A DNA stretch of 64,000 nt, taken from assembly GCF_041260155.1 (NCBI RefSeq), contig NC_091947.1:24823615-24887614 (forward strand), in the 5' to 3' direction. Positions 1 to 12,557 of the stretch are shown here, piece by piece. A program made the position numbers and the translations under genes. Below the pieces are notes generated by a model. It was not told where the DNA came from and searched no databases. It worked only from the letters and a program-made list of their open reading frames with translations. How positions within the stretch are numbered: the first letter of the stretch is position 1; the number at the start of each line of letters is the position of its first letter. Origin of the DNA: Ptychodera flava. Taxonomy: Eukaryota > Hemichordata > Enteropneusta > Ptychoderidae.

Positions 1-1098
1 AACTACAGAACGAAGGACATGCAACCCATTGTGGCCGGTAAATGTCCTTGTCGGTTTTGCTGCCACCAGCAGGGCACGCTTGCCCTCACTTCAGGTCAAA
101 CGTTGAATATAGGAAGGTCGATCTCTCCTCAATCGCATTCTTGGTGCATGAGGCCACGGTCAATCTATCAGAGGGACCGTGGTGAGGAGGAAGTTAGGTC
201 GGTCAGCATTGTAACGCTGCGGTCGTCGATGCTTAGTTCTCGCAGTTTTACTATATACATGTTAGTTCGTTCAATATAGGCTTGCTCCAAGTCATATAAA
301 TATTAAAAAACAAAGTAAATTGAAGAAATAAAATTCAGCAGACTATCGCGTTAGTGGTAGACTGTTGCGTAGATCATTGGGTGAACGCGATGGGTAGACC
401 CTGACTGTATTTGCTACCAAGAAAAACCAAGCGACGGGGGTCAGTCTACGTTCAATGGGTTGTGAGACCCGTTAGTCGGAGCTATCGACAAACCGTACCT
501 TGTTTATCTCGCTGACAGGTGGAACGTTTGGTGGTGACGCAATTTCCGCTATCCAAGAAAAACATGAGTCAATGCGCTGGCGATAGCACTGGGAAATATT
601 TTGCTCAGCGGGCAACTTGAAAAATAGCCAAATGAACGGGTGGGTGCACGATTCGTCGTTTTCACAACTTTGCCAGATCGGAATGGCAAAATGACGAGAT
701 CAATTAAAGAGAAGGCTGACGGGAATTTTCATAATGGTGAGCCTGTTTAGTGGGGGAGGGGGGGTGGTTTCCTGATGGGGAGAGGGATGCAAATATGTGG
801 CTTGAAATGGGCAAATTTCGAATGACAACGGCTTGGTGCTGAAAATACTCCAGAATGGTAAGTTTAATAAAACAAATATAAGGCTTATATTCACAAGTCT
901 TTGGCTGGCCCTGTTACTTGCAACACGGTCCCGCTCACAACAAGAGGACAGTCCTCGGAAGAAATATTCCCCGAGCGACATACCTCCCAGTCATGGTTCA
1001 TTAAAAAAGAAACAGCAGCATCTTTCTTGAATTAATAAAAACGACAAAACGGCGAATCAAAGATCAAGCCAACAAATGACGTTTTTCTTATATTGCAG
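1..1098. other. Sequence upstream of gene A; its helix-A exon was not found
   Basis: I looked for a helix-A exon ending in a phase-0 donor, as in genes B and C, and found none. Donor-like sites at about 735 and 857 follow reading frames that are closed or out of phase. A short dispersed repeat lies at about 283-450. The missing exon may be left of the window, since intron 1 in the sister genes is 1.6-3.3 kb long. Confidence 0.5.
283..450 (+). repeat. Short dispersed repeat, copy a
   Basis: Starts near 'gcttgctccaagtc', then an AT-rich stretch, 'cagcagactatcgcg', 'gtagatcattgggtgaac' and 'aagcgacggggg'. The same order of blocks recurs at about 9790-9965, 14648-14800 and, inverted, 42706-42833. 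No terminal inverted repeat was seen. No coding content. Confidence 0.65.
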
Positions 1099-2391
1099 CA
1101 ACCAGAAACAGCTGTAGAGGATGAAACAGAGTTCCCGGACCAGTTACCTGACCCACCGACAAAACTTACGATCGAAAATCGACAAGAGGTAATGCATATT
1201 CTTAATGCCATATCATTCCTTATTTGCACAAGAACAACGTTACTTTTGCTTTGTTTCAAAGGTTTTTCCTTCGCACTACATTCAATGGTATTGGCAGTTT
1301 TGTATAATCTACCATATCCCAAACGGTTGTGGGGAGTATTGTACCTTACACTAACGACAAAAATCACATAAAGGTAGCTGTGCCTCACTTACAACAGAGG
1401 CCTGGGACTTAGCGCGGAATTTTACACTAATTCCTGTGTGGAAATGGGAATAAGGGGTGTAGTATTCGGCGCTGTATTCAGCATCTCCTCAGTGCAATAA
1501 ACTATGGAAGCCCAGTTGCCTGGATAATCTATCCGCGAAGATTAGTGTGTATTGGCACTCCAGGCTAGCTCATAGTGATACTACTTACAATTATAGTTCA
1601 GTATACTTTATAGTATCACTGAGTCTTTAGTGACCATACGCACTAAAAGCTGGGCGTCACCTCAGATAGCTCATGTAGGCAACGTTTCAAGAACCTGTGG
1701 TTATACTGACATATATCAGTCGACACATATAGAGCCCTATGTGTGTCGTTTGCGTTTACATGAAAGAACGATATGATTGAAACGACATGTACATGTATAG
1801 AAACAGGTGCTTTCAATTTCATTAGAGAATAACCACATAAACAATAAACAGATAGCTCATATGCTTATCATACCTTATCCAAACCATTCGATGCTGGTTA
1901 TCTACTTGTCTATGGTCTATTTAATCACAGTAAATAAATGATGATATACTCCCAGCGTATAGTCTGGATTGACTGTGTGTAGGTGAATACGATATCCACA
2001 AACACTGGAGAGGAGATATTCTTTCTAATTTTTTCGCTTCCTATGTGTTTTGAATACAGGCGGAGCAAGCCTTACGCAAGTATTGCCGCGATTTGCTGAC
2101 GTTTAGAAGATGGCTCAAAGCTCTTACACAACAGTTCCAAACAGTTCGGAGACAAAATGCCCGTCTCATGAAGTCGTTAAAGACTAAAACGAAACGAGTG
2201 AGAGTACAAGCCAGGCTAGTGGTAAGCCTTCAATATCATAATTTCTTGTTAAATTGACGCGGAAACAGGATGCGAAAAATTATGACATGAAAATACTTAC
2301 ATTTCTGGGAAATGTGACTTTTCTACATTATCTGCAACGTTGTTCAAGAAGCCAACGCACAATACAAACACATATGTATATGTATTTACAG

Positions 2392-2422
<31 letters not shown>

Positions 2423-2780
2423 AGTCTGTCTGTCTGTCTATCTGTCTGTCTGTCGTCTGTGTGTAAATGCATGCATACATGCATGTATTAAAATATTTGA
2501 CTGGAGTATAAAATAACCTCAGTTTCATCAAGACAACGTCTACATTGATGTGTTTGTTCGTTACTTATGCAGACTTTTCATTGCACGATTTTTCTTCATT
2601 TTTCTAAAGATCACGGAAGACGTGGAATCCCGCTCACAGAGAAGGGAAGATTCAACGAGTATCCCGTCACACATCGACGACAGCCAAGTGATGGTGTTTC
2701 TTGAGAAATACTACCTTTACGAAGTTTCCAGTAATCAAATTATAGACTATGTCATCCAAAACATTGATTTTGAAGACTAA
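1099..2780 (+). CDS. Gene A: class I helical cytokine-like protein (CNTF/IL-6 type), partial at 5' end
   Basis: Three coding exons are visible: 1099-1188 (30 codons), 2060-2221 (54) and 2610-2780 (56 plus TAA). Each is bounded by AG and GT and each junction is phase 0, giving 140 residues. Exon one is acidic and proline-rich, as expected of an AB loop. Exon two is a strongly helical, basic B-C segment with RDLLTFRRWLKALT, close to RDLLVYRTWLKALT in gene B. The last exon has an acidic linker, then an amphipathic helix D opening with VFLEKYYLY, whose F-L-E-K fits the F-x-x-K LIFR contact motif of CNTF and LIF. No cysteine pair is evident. The helix-A exon and start codon were not found in the window. 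The family assignment rests on exon plan, paralogy to genes B-E and motif; receptor and function are inferred. Donors are gtaatg and gtaagc. Confidence 0.78.
2392..2464. repeat. (CTGT)n microsatellite
   Basis: Interrupted tetranucleotide run of CTGT lying in the last intron of gene A, between the helix B-C exon and the helix-D exon. Confidence 0.95.
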
Positions 2781-3629
2781 GTTAAGCAACTTTCGTCGTT
2801 GCCTCGGCAACTGAAAAGTTTCTTAATGCTTCGATCCAGTGGGGGACTGCTTGCAACGAGAAACTACCCAGTAACAGCTCTGGATAAAGCGACGGCAAAA
2901 TATAAAAATTAATTTCCTTGATTTGAGGCGCGCCTTTTTTAGCTCTCATAGCAAGACTCGGACAAATTTGTGACCGTATTCATGCATAACCGTATTTCCT
3001 GGACGTCACTTGACCTGCACTGGACTCGATTTAAACCGCTTTTGCTGAACTTCAGTTCTCGAGACTGCGCAAAATGGCTAACTTCATCCCGTTAAATCCT
3101 ACACTGCAAATTCTTCTGGATTGAAATTTCAGAACACTGTCTATAGTATTTATTCCAATTCGGTTTGCGGGCAAACTTATGTGTCTTTGAGCATGAAATA
3201 CTTAACCAGAAAACTTACAACAGCAACTATAAACCGGACAATATTGTATCCCGGACCTGCCGTGGACATCTTTCATTTCAGAGCAATGCGCTTTGTCATA
3301 TGGAAGGCCAATACTATTACATAAGCTTACTTATTCAGGTTTGCCCTAAACATTGTACAACTTCAGATATAAGGGCGCGGGTCTGATGTGTTTTTGGCAC
3401 AAGTTTACCTGTGACTCAAGCAATGTATGGCACTTTTTATTTATTTAAAAAGAACGTGTTTTAAACCAAGTGTAATTAAAAAGAACATATTACGGATATA
3501 TGTGCTACATAAATATTGACAACTTAACAGAGGATTTTAATTTTATAGTTCATATGTATGTATGTATGATGTCATTTTCCTTGAATCTGTATTTTTATAT
3601 TCTTGTATCCGTATCTATTTTTGAATGTA

Positions 3630-3635
3630 AATAAA
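3630..3635 (+). terminator. Candidate polyadenylation signal of gene A
   Basis: AATAAA about 850 nt downstream of the gene A stop codon, in AT-rich sequence. It is the first perfect hexamer I noticed after the stop, so a long 3' UTR is implied if it is used. Confidence 0.45.
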
Positions 3636-5883
3636 GGAAGGTATCATATTTATTAAGCGTGAGCAGTTAATGTCCATCTGCATAAAACAGGCCTTTTAAT
3701 CGTTACAGCTTGGCGAGAAGCCATAATTCTTCCCTGTCATCAAAGGCATTGTGGGTAACATCCTTGTTCTTTCTGCATTTTAACGTAGACGCTTTTGCCT
3801 GTAAGATAGGGACAGAGGCAGTGGAGGGGAAGATGCATGCACAGGCTTTAAACCATTTTACGAGATATTCCCACTATAACGCCGTAACAGGAGAGTCTGC
3901 AATGCACGGTGTCAGAGTCTACGAGATTGAACGCCTTTATAAGTGGGACAAAACATTGTGTCATTGTACAAAAAATAATCTCTATTCGACAAAAGCAGAT
4001 CGGCGATCTTGACCAGAGCAATGCGGTAGGAGCTACGTAAATAATGTCCAAAGGGACTGCTACTTAACCATAGCGTTGTTTGTACGCAGGGAGGTATTAG
4101 GACTAATTTAAACATATTTTCGTTTTTTTCTCTCCTAGAACTAGCAAAATATTGAAATTTAGTTTGTTCTGTAGCTGTTGGCAGCACTGTTAGAGTCTCA
4201 GTATGAGTGGGGTTAACTGCGGAAGCGATCGGGAAAAATACTTTGTGTGATGTAATTGTAGTCAATAATAGCGAAGCGTCTGAACGAAATAAACGCTGAT
4301 CTTGAGAAGCCTGGTGAGATATTTTCGCTGCCAGCTTATTTACTTACTTTCTTCAAATAAGGAAGATCTCTCCACGACTCTCTTTCACAAAACTAACTGG
4401 GACTGGAGCAATGAAAGTAAAACTGCCAGAGGTCACGCCAGCCAGTTTGTGATTTAACCTATCTCCATGCAAATGAGCTACGTAAAGTGTAACACTGGAG
4501 CAACACAGATGGCATAGAACGCTTCAGCAACATCCTTTGAGTCATTCAGAATTTCGTCATAAATTAAATGTAAAGTTTTTTCGAACAACCATTACCTTTG
4601 ATTTCGAATTCGTAAATTTTATTTTATTTTTATTATTTTATTAAACCTTATTTAACGAGGGTAGCCTGGTAAGCTTCAGTAAAGATGCTTATCTTCCCCA
4701 GGGTCCTCAAATGAACATACAAACTGATACAGAGCAGAACAACATGAAACATGACTAACAAAGCAATGCACAGGATCGCCGATTCTACTTTGCCCGATTT
4801 TGATTTTCTTTTTTGATTTCGGCAAATTCATACGTCTGCAACAACTGCAAATACTTTAGTACCGCCGCTGGCTGTACTCAGAATATGTTATGCAAACACC
4901 GACTGTTTATGTAGTTCCCTATGTTATTGTTGAGAAATAGTGTTGAATTCAATAACCAGTATCGTGTATCTTGTCTGAGATATTTCTGGCTAGCCTAAAA
5001 GGGGAAAAGATTATTTTGCTTTGTCTGCACCCCGGCAAAAATGTCCGAGGGACCGCGGTTAGCTTTGAACAGTCCCTGTGCCCACAGTTATAAAACCGAG
5101 AGCAACAAAATTTGCTGCACTGGGCTATCCACGAAAACAACACACAAACATTAGGAAGACAAAGATGGACCCATTTGGTAGTTTCTGGAAATCGCAGGGG
5201 GTGGACGTATATGGCAATCGAAACTTAGGACACTGATAAAGAGGGCAACGTAACAATGTGTGAATGATAACTTGCTACGTCATTCCGCTCATTCAGCAGC
5301 GATTTATTGCATCTCATATCTGTGAAGTGGCGCTAGTCGATAACGCTTCGCTGTATGGTGTGCAAATTTAGCTCGTACCTACGTTAGTTGTCATTGGGCA
5401 CACTACACAAACAGACGAACAAACATAGGTTAGAGAGACTGTTGACAATTTACCAATCCCGCTAGAAAATCTACCATTCCCAGCAGAAAAAATGTAAGCA
5501 AAAAAACAAAGAAAATAAAACAAAAACAAACCCAAAACGATGATATTTAAATCATTGGACTTCAAGGTATGGTGATTAGCCCGAAATCCCATTGATCTAA
5601 TTGATCTGAGAGCTTCATTGTCAAAGTACACTGCGATTCTCATTTTAATCTCGTAGTAAAGCAAAACAATGTCAGTAAAGAATTGTACGTTTGTGTACGA
5701 TGCCAAGTAGTATGCGGCCGTCCCTAAATTTGTTGTGAAGCTATTTTACCTTATACGTATTCTTTGTATATGTAAGTTCAAGCCGAAAACAGATAGGTCC
5801 ATTGTTCTCAGTAGTAGTGTTATAGTTTTAGCAAGGGAGATTGGGATAGGGAAACAAACGGACTGGGAGGGGCATGCAAAATG

Positions 5884-5890
5884 TATAAAT
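5884..5890 (+). promoter_or_regulatory. Relic TATA box of pseudogene P
   Basis: TATAAAT starts 184 nt before the ATG of the P helix-A exon. In gene C the TATA box starts 182 nt before the ATG. The matching geometry suggests an inherited promoter, but the motif is short and could be chance. Confidence 0.35.
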
Positions 5891-6228
5891 GAGCATCCAA
5901 AGTTCAAGTATCGATGTGGTCATTTCACTTCATGAACTCTGAGCTTGTTTATCTATGACGACAAGCAAAATCTACTACGTAAACAGGCTTGTTTACGATT
6001 GCAGTTTATTTGTTGCTTTCATGAACTTCTTCCAAGAAGTGACGGCCGCATTCATGATACGAGGTCCATGAGAAAAAAAAGGACATCTTACAAGTGTTCT
6101 GTGGTGGACAGACGGAAGGCCATACATCTCTCACAGGTCATTGAAGAGACGAACGTAAATATATGTAAGTATTTCGACCGGTAACATGCACAAAGTAGTC
6201 ATGACAAGACATCATTGCTATGTTTCAG

Positions 6229-6340
6229 TTTAACATTCTGCAGTACTGTTTAATATTCTGCAGTACTGTTTAATATTCTGCAGTACTGTTTAATATTCTG
6301 CAGTACTGTTTAATATTCTGCAGTACTGTTTAATATTCTG
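6229..6340. repeat. 20-bp tandem repeat
   Basis: Five exact copies of cagtactgtttaatattctg fill 6241-6340, preceded by a partial unit with one change. It lies in intron 1 of pseudogene P, 64 bp after its first exon. The identity between units points to recent expansion. Confidence 0.95.
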
Positions 6341-7983
6341 CTTGAGCCGTAGGCTATGCTCCTATATAAGTACTGAAATTTGCATGTTTGTACCTATAAC
6401 TTTGCATACTATTTTAACAGTATTTTATTCGAAACACCGTAGTCAGGGAATGAAATCGCCTTTGAACAACACAGGGACAACGCAAGTATACACTTCCAAT
6501 CCCCTCCCAGGCGGAAAAACTTGACAGAAGGGTGACTCGGGGACATACGGAGGCTGGTCCTGTCACTACACCAGTCTGGCTCATTACTGCACACACAGTG
6601 TCGCCCACGGTGCAATAAAACACGCTGTAAACACTTCTGCTCGCAAACTGATTAAATCATGAAAACGCTAACATAATTCTAGGTATAATGAAATAAATAC
6701 ATGCTAACTATTTCGCTTTGTTCTACAGAGAGACTGGGCACTCCGGTGTGTTACATGATACACTCTGAACACTCATGTGTCATACACAGGCAAACACTCG
6801 AAGTTATAGTTAATTTTTATACGGGATTGTGCATCAAACGGTCTCTAATGGCTCACGATGAACGGGCCAGTAGTTGTCAGTTTTGATGATTTTTTTTCAT
6901 TATTTTTGTCCTTTATGTTAATGTCAAGTGTTGTCAACACAGCGTCTGAAAGTGTAAAATGCACTGCCATCGTGAATTTGACTTCTGAGTCCTGACAGGA
7001 CCAAATGCACTTAACACATGCATAGGCTGAGTTGACAAGCGCAAAAGTGTGTTCCTAAACATGCTTTGGGGATTAGAACATGAAATTGTAGCCGACGTTG
7101 GAAACAAAAGAATTTAAAAAGCCACTAAAAGCTACAGTATGGCCTTTTGAGACATATCTCATAATCTGCAACTATGCCAAGCCACATCTTACGAGGCCTT
7201 CCTTGTAGTTTCGATTGCCGTTTTATTTTGTGTTTGAGTTTGCGGGGTGCACATAAAATATTCAGCACGCCATTTCTAACGTGTTTATTTAGTTTTCTTG
7301 CTTAGAGATGACGACCCTTGGAATATTCTTCAATTGGACCAAACATTTGTTGTAGCCTCAAGTGTTAATCGTGCACAGCTATTCAAATTCAGTAATTTGA
7401 GAAAGAGAACTAAAAAAGGTGAAATGACTACCCAGTTCAACCCATTCGAAATTGAATAGAATTCCCCCATTTCAGCCAGTTTTAACTGCTACCCCATCAC
7501 GATCAATCGGCGGAACATCGGAAGAATCAAAGATCGGCAAGAGGTAAAGGAAAAGCCTGTTGCTACGGTGATGTATGTTTGTGGTATTGCCCGAGAACAG
7601 CATTGCTCGAATCTTAGCCTCGGAGCAGGTTAGATCTTTCGTTTTAAGAGAGTTTTGCTCTAGGATTTTAGCCGCGTTGGGTAGGTTCTTGACCTGGCTT
7701 GGCTGAAGTTGACCTACATGGCAGAGAAGAAGATTGTTAGCCGTGGTTGGGCATTTATTGTATACCCATGGTATCGATGAAAATGTTGAAGACGGCGGGA
7801 TGTAGCCCAATCTAACCTTGGCATGATAACCCGTCTTGGCGCCTTTCAAGGAACTGGCAAATGAATCGAAAGGTGCATTGACACTGTGTCATAATGATAA
7901 TTTTTCACAGAAAATTGCAATAACGTTTGATCTTCAATATTTTGCTCTAAAAAACCAGGTATTTATGAGCACGTTATCGAAAT

Positions 7984-7986
7984 AAA

Positions 7987-8020
<34 letters not shown>

Positions 8021-8022
8021 AT
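7984..8022. repeat. (ATG)n microsatellite
   Basis: Trinucleotide run just upstream of the helix B-C remnant of pseudogene P. Confidence 0.9.
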
Positions 8023-9789
8023 TATTAATTATCAATAACTATTTTATTATTAATAGTATGTCTTTTGGTTAACATGGCAAAGCAAGCCTTACGCCAGTAT
8101 TGCCTGGATTTGCTTGAGTATAGATGATGGTTAAGAGCCATGACGAAGCCGTCATACAGAGAGAAAGACGCTGGTCTGATGAAGAAGTTGAATACAGAAA
8201 CGAGGCGAACTAGAGTCCGAGTAAAGAGAGTTGAGAGTTCCTCAATTCCTAAATAGTAGTTAAATGTTTTGTAATATGTTTATACACATGTCTACACATG
8301 TATTTTACTTGCATTTTGGAGAACACTCAGAAAGAGTCGAAGCTCATTCCTGTATGTTACTAATCATTCTCCATAATGTTGAACAATTAACTTGTGTCAA
8401 GTCTTTGCAAAATTGTACAACTTGAAAACGAAGATTAACATGAAAAGATTGACACTTTCTGATCCGACAGACATCATCGCATGTAAACCCAAGTTGTTAG
8501 ACGTTATATTGAAGGAGAAACTAGTCCACGGCGCGTTTTGTTTCATGATCACCCCCAAACTAGACCACTTGCTCGCTACAAATGCTAATGTGCGTTGTGC
8601 AATTGCACCGAAATAAATCAACAGCATAAATCATAAATCATAAATCAAAGCTTTTCACACCACAGACAGTAGAGTAGGCCCCTCTACTGTCTATGTTTAC
8701 ACTCACTGAGGTGTCAGGACAATTGACATATTAAGTTTCGACATGTTTCAACGGCCGGAAAGTTGTCTGACCTCTCACTCCGAAACTAAAATCCAGTATA
8801 TGAACCTAACTCATGACAATTTGAAAGGGCCAGTAATGCTAACTTTTGATAATATTTTAACCATTTTTATTTCCAATGTCAACAATAATTTCTTGCACTA
8901 TTCCCCAATGCATGTTGACAACACAGTATTCAGCTTGTCAACTCTGCCTGTACGTGAGTAAACTGCATTGTTATTGTTGGCAATTGAATTCTGGCCCTGA
9001 CTAGAAGTCAACTGTAAACAATAAGAGTGCATTTTGCACATATAGACGCTTTTTTGACAAGCTAAATAATGGGTGTTTCAACCTTATTTTTGGAGTTGGG
9101 TGTTTCAACATTATTTTGGGAGTAAGGTAAAAATTTGTAATTGACATTAAAAATAACAATAATGAAAAAATCATTAAAAGTTAGCATAACTTGCCTTTTA
9201 AGTTTTAGGCATGGAATAAGCAATAGACAGTACACACCGTCGAGAGTATATAATAAAACCGCATTCCTGTCAATAAATCTATACCAAATATTCCAATATA
9301 TGCTGATAAGAATGTTGCATTCTTGTATATTAGGGAATCCTTTTTATGGGTTCCTGGAGAGGCCTGACTCAACCGGTAATCCGCCAGAGTTGAACCACAG
9401 CGAGAGATGATATTTCTTGAAAAATCCTACCATTACAATGTTTCCTGCAATCACACAACAGTTTCATGCAAAATATTGTATTTTGAAGGACAATTTAATC
9501 AGTTTTGTGTCATAACGACTGAAATATGTGTCATTGTACCAGGGGTTTGGGTAGACAACACAGTCCAGTATAACATTGAGGATGTTGCGATAGATTTATG
9601 TGTCAGCTGGATGCACGCCAAGCCCTACCCGTGATTCGTGATTTTTCCTCGTAACATTTCTTTTACTCAGAATGTACCCAACGTCTCATCTCATATCAAA
9701 GCCTGTGTACATTTATGGCAGTGTTTACGTAGCTTATCGAAGTCCGTATTCGTGACGGATAAATCTTGTGTCCTTTCAGTGTGAGTTCA

Positions 9790-9965
9790 GACTTGCTCCA
9801 AGTCTTTGGGCATATAAATATCAATATAGAAGAAATTGAGGAAATAAACTTCTGCAGAATGTCGCATCAGTGTAGGCTGCTTCTTAGATCATGGGATGAA
9901 CATGATTGCCCACAGCCCATAACTGCTGCCTAGAAAAGACGAGCGACTGGGGACCAGCCCAATAT
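9790..9965 (+). repeat. Short dispersed repeat, copy b
   Basis: Begins 'gacttgctccaagtc' and repeats the block order of the copy at 283-450, including a diverged 'ttagatcatgggatgaac' and 'gagcgactgggga'. It follows pseudogene P directly. Confidence 0.65.
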
Positions 9966-10335
9966 GAGTTCAACTTCGATAGACAACCATAAAAGACAAG
10001 TTTCGTTTTGCCATCGCAAAAAGTTGCCCTGTACTTCCTGAGAGTTTGGACTTATTGTGTGTATAAAACTGCAACCAGTATTCAAGCAACCTACAGTTTT
10101 TGCAATGCCTTTAGAATGTCCGTTAACAGTGTATCATTTCTAGTCTGAATCGTCACGTCATTGAAGGTATATATCAAGTTTAATTACAGTACATGACAAG
10201 GATCAACATCGATTACACTATAGATGATTTACACTATCAATGATTGATATATATAAACGTCGCTATTTCATTGCTACTCGGGATTGGAAGCAATACGGAC
10301 TTTGAACAACCCAGTTCTATAAGTCATCAGATTGT

Positions 10336-10338
<3 letters not shown>

Positions 10339-10397
<59 letters not shown>
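10339..10397. repeat. (TA)n microsatellite
   Basis: Pure TA run. A second (TA)n run at 10577-10651 and a TTTA-rich tract at 10467-10517 follow, all upstream of the LINE fragment. Confidence 0.95.
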
Positions 10398-10400
<3 letters not shown>

Positions 10401-10576
10401 TACTTCAAGTACTAAGTAATGAAATCTATTACTTAAGTTTTATGCATCCTGTAATCCTCAGATAGAAGTCATTTATTTATTTATTTATTTATTATTTATT
10501 TATTATTTATTTATTGTTTATTTATAACGCTCTGCTAGCATCGAGCACTGTAATTTCCCAGGAGGAAACCTGTATA

Positions 10577-10584
10577 CTTATATA

Positions 10585-10651
<67 letters not shown>
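10577..10651. repeat. (TA)n microsatellite
   Basis: Nearly pure TA dinucleotide run just before the truncated 5' end of the LINE fragment. Confidence 0.95.
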
Positions 10652-10653
<2 letters not shown>

Positions 10654-10749
10654 AAAATCAAGGTGACGAAAAAAGTACGTAAGTTACGTAAAATTCTCGC
10701 GTTCCTTCATTAAGTGTTGACTACCTTAATCATTCTTAATATAACTCAA

Positions 10750-12106
10750 ATATATTCTTGTTTTCTTCAAGACTTGGTAAACATCGTCGTAATATGTAAA
10801 AAAGTTGAGACTTTCGATAAACATCAAGAAAACTCATGTTGTGCACTTTCGGAAAAGGTTGGCCGAGAGAAGTGTTTTCAAATTTCATCTTTACGGAGCA
10901 CAGATAGATTATCTTGATAACTGTAAATATCTTGGTGTTATCTTTAATGAGTTTCTTGATTTCAAAGCAATGTCAGAGTCGTTATCAGAATCTGCTAATA
11001 GAGCTCTTGGTTACATTTGTTCGAAATTTAAAGTCATAAAAAAACATGGGATTCCAAACATTTACAAAACTCTTTGATAGTTGTGTGGTTCCGATAATGG
11101 ATTACTGCTCAGGTGTTTGGGGCTTCAACAATGACAAACATTGAAACAAAGTACAAATCATAGCACTGCGATTTTTTCTCGGTGTACATAGATTTGCACC
11201 AACTGCAGCTGTGATTGGAGACACTGGTTGGGTTTCTCTGAAAACTAGGCATTACGTAAATATGGCTAGACTTTGGAATAGATTTGTAAAAATGGATGAC
11301 AATAGATTATGTAAGCGTGTTTTCATGTGGGACAACTCGTTATGTGTAAATAATTGGAGTTTCGAAATGAATGAAATTTTTGATTCTGTAGACATTGATG
11401 TTCTAGACAATGGAGGTCTTTGTGATATTCGTAATTTAAAAGAGAAACTTGTTGTTGATGCAGCAGACTCGTGGTCAAACAATATAAATAATATACCAAA
11501 ATTATGTACTTACAGACAGTTCAAATCACTTTACAGAAGGGAGTCATATTTTTCATGTAACTTGGATCGTAGTACACGTTCTTTCTTGGCTCAATTTAGA
11601 TTTTAGAATCTTACCATTACGGGTAGAAACAGGAAGATTCAGAGGGGAAGCTTTACAGGACAGAAAGTGTATGTTTTGTGAACAAAATGCTGTTGAAGAT
11701 GAAATTCATTTTCTCATACATTGTACTTTATACAATGAATATCGTGAGAATTTATTTGGTATTGCTGGAAATCATATCGATGGCTTTCAAGATCTTACTG
11801 ATACACAGAAACTGGAACACTTAATTAGAAACACTAGTCGAAGCACGGCGAAATTTATCGCCAGGGCTTATGGGAAAAGACAACCCATATTATACGAAAA
11901 ACGGTAAGAATTAACCTTTGTCATTTACCTTTTTCCCACTATAATAATATAAGACAAGAAGTCTTTGTAATGTTTTCTTTTCTCATGTATTTGGGCACAG
12001 TCCCTCATATGAAAATGTACCATTTTCTAAAAGTGACTAATAAGCCCGTTGAGGCTTGGTGTAATGTCTCTAGTTACTGTAATAAATATCTATCTATCTA
12101 TCTATG
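10750..12106 (+). mobile_element. Non-LTR retrotransposon (LINE) 3' fragment, dead
   Basis: Successive frames give the C-terminal part of a LINE ORF2. The distal reverse transcriptase region reads NIKKTHVVHF then CKYLGVIFNEFLDF at 10805-11077. After a frameshift comes a segment with PIMDYCSGVWGF, a TGA near 11143, and ALRFFLGVHRFAPTAAVIG continuing to 11606. After a second frameshift, 11610-11907 ends with a C-x2-C...H-x4-C knuckle starting at CMFCEQ. The 3' UTR carries AATAAA at 12081 and a (TATC)n tail to 12106, typical of LINE insertion ends. The 5' part (endonuclease and most of the RT) is missing, as in usual truncated insertions. The clade is uncertain (jockey or CR1-like). Confidence 0.85.
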
Positions 12107-12432
12107 TAATTTACATCTTTTTGCATTTGTCGCAAATATGCTTTGAAATTCATAATTGAGATCTTGTTACAGTCACCTAACTCTAAGTATGCTTGTTGTA
12201 CTTATACAAAGCACCAGAAACACTGCATTGTAAATGAAACAGATGATTTTTCATCTTTATGGCCCATAAAGCTATGGGAAAGTTAAAGTGTATGCAATTG
12301 ATCTATGTTGTATTTTTTAATGTTTGTTTTTTTTTGTGTTTTTTTGCTGGCTGGCTGGTAGGTTTTTCAAAAAACCAAGTATGGCAAACACACAATTTCC
12401 TTTACAAAGCCTTACACTATACGTGCATAAGA

Positions 12433-12557
<125 letters not shown>

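Larger units (their letters stand above)
2781..6067. other. 3' UTR of gene A and intergenic DNA
   Basis: AT-rich sequence with no supported gene. One frame at 3710-4012 encodes a hydrophobic stretch but has no ATG and no convincing splice sites. TATAAAT at 5884-5890 lies 184 nt before the pseudogene P first-exon ATG. Confidence 0.5.
6068..9495 (+). pseudogene. Pseudogene P: decayed copy of the A/B-type helical cytokine gene
   Basis: All four exons are recognisable in order. (1) 6068-6164: ATG, then a basic segment ending KAIHLSQVIEETNVN before gtaagt. It matches QAIEDTKTKF before gtaagt in gene B, but carries one extra base, so the donor is phase 1 instead of 0. (2) 7476-7543: AB-loop remnant after 'atttcag', ending in KDRQE before gtaaag, like ENRQE before gtaatg in gene A; its length, 68 nt, is not a multiple of three. 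(3) 8076-8237: helix B-C remnant AKQALRQYCLDLLEYR, then TGA where gene A has Arg; the acceptor cag reads 'acatg' and no donor follows. (4) About 9349-9495: helix-D remnant with a frameshift near 9405, then IFLEKSYHYNVSCN. Closest to gene A at nucleotide level. These lesions make a functional product unlikely. Confidence 0.75.

Noticed and set aside
833..1030. Plus-strand frame with a hydrophobic stretch resembling a signal peptide, just upstream of gene A
   Set aside because: It has no ATG at the start, no phase-compatible donor before 1098, and the part after the hydrophobic stretch does not look like helix A.
3710..4012. 100-codon frame with a hydrophobic N-terminus
   Set aside because: It lacks an ATG, has no usable downstream donor and shows no similarity to the family exons.
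6229..6340. Regular 20-bp units considered as a CRISPR-like array
   Set aside because: The units are contiguous with no unique spacers and the DNA is animal nuclear, so it is a plain tandem repeat.
7472..7849. 125-codon minus-strand frame
   Set aside because: It overlaps the AB-loop remnant of pseudogene P on the other strand, has no recognised motif and no promoter or splice context.
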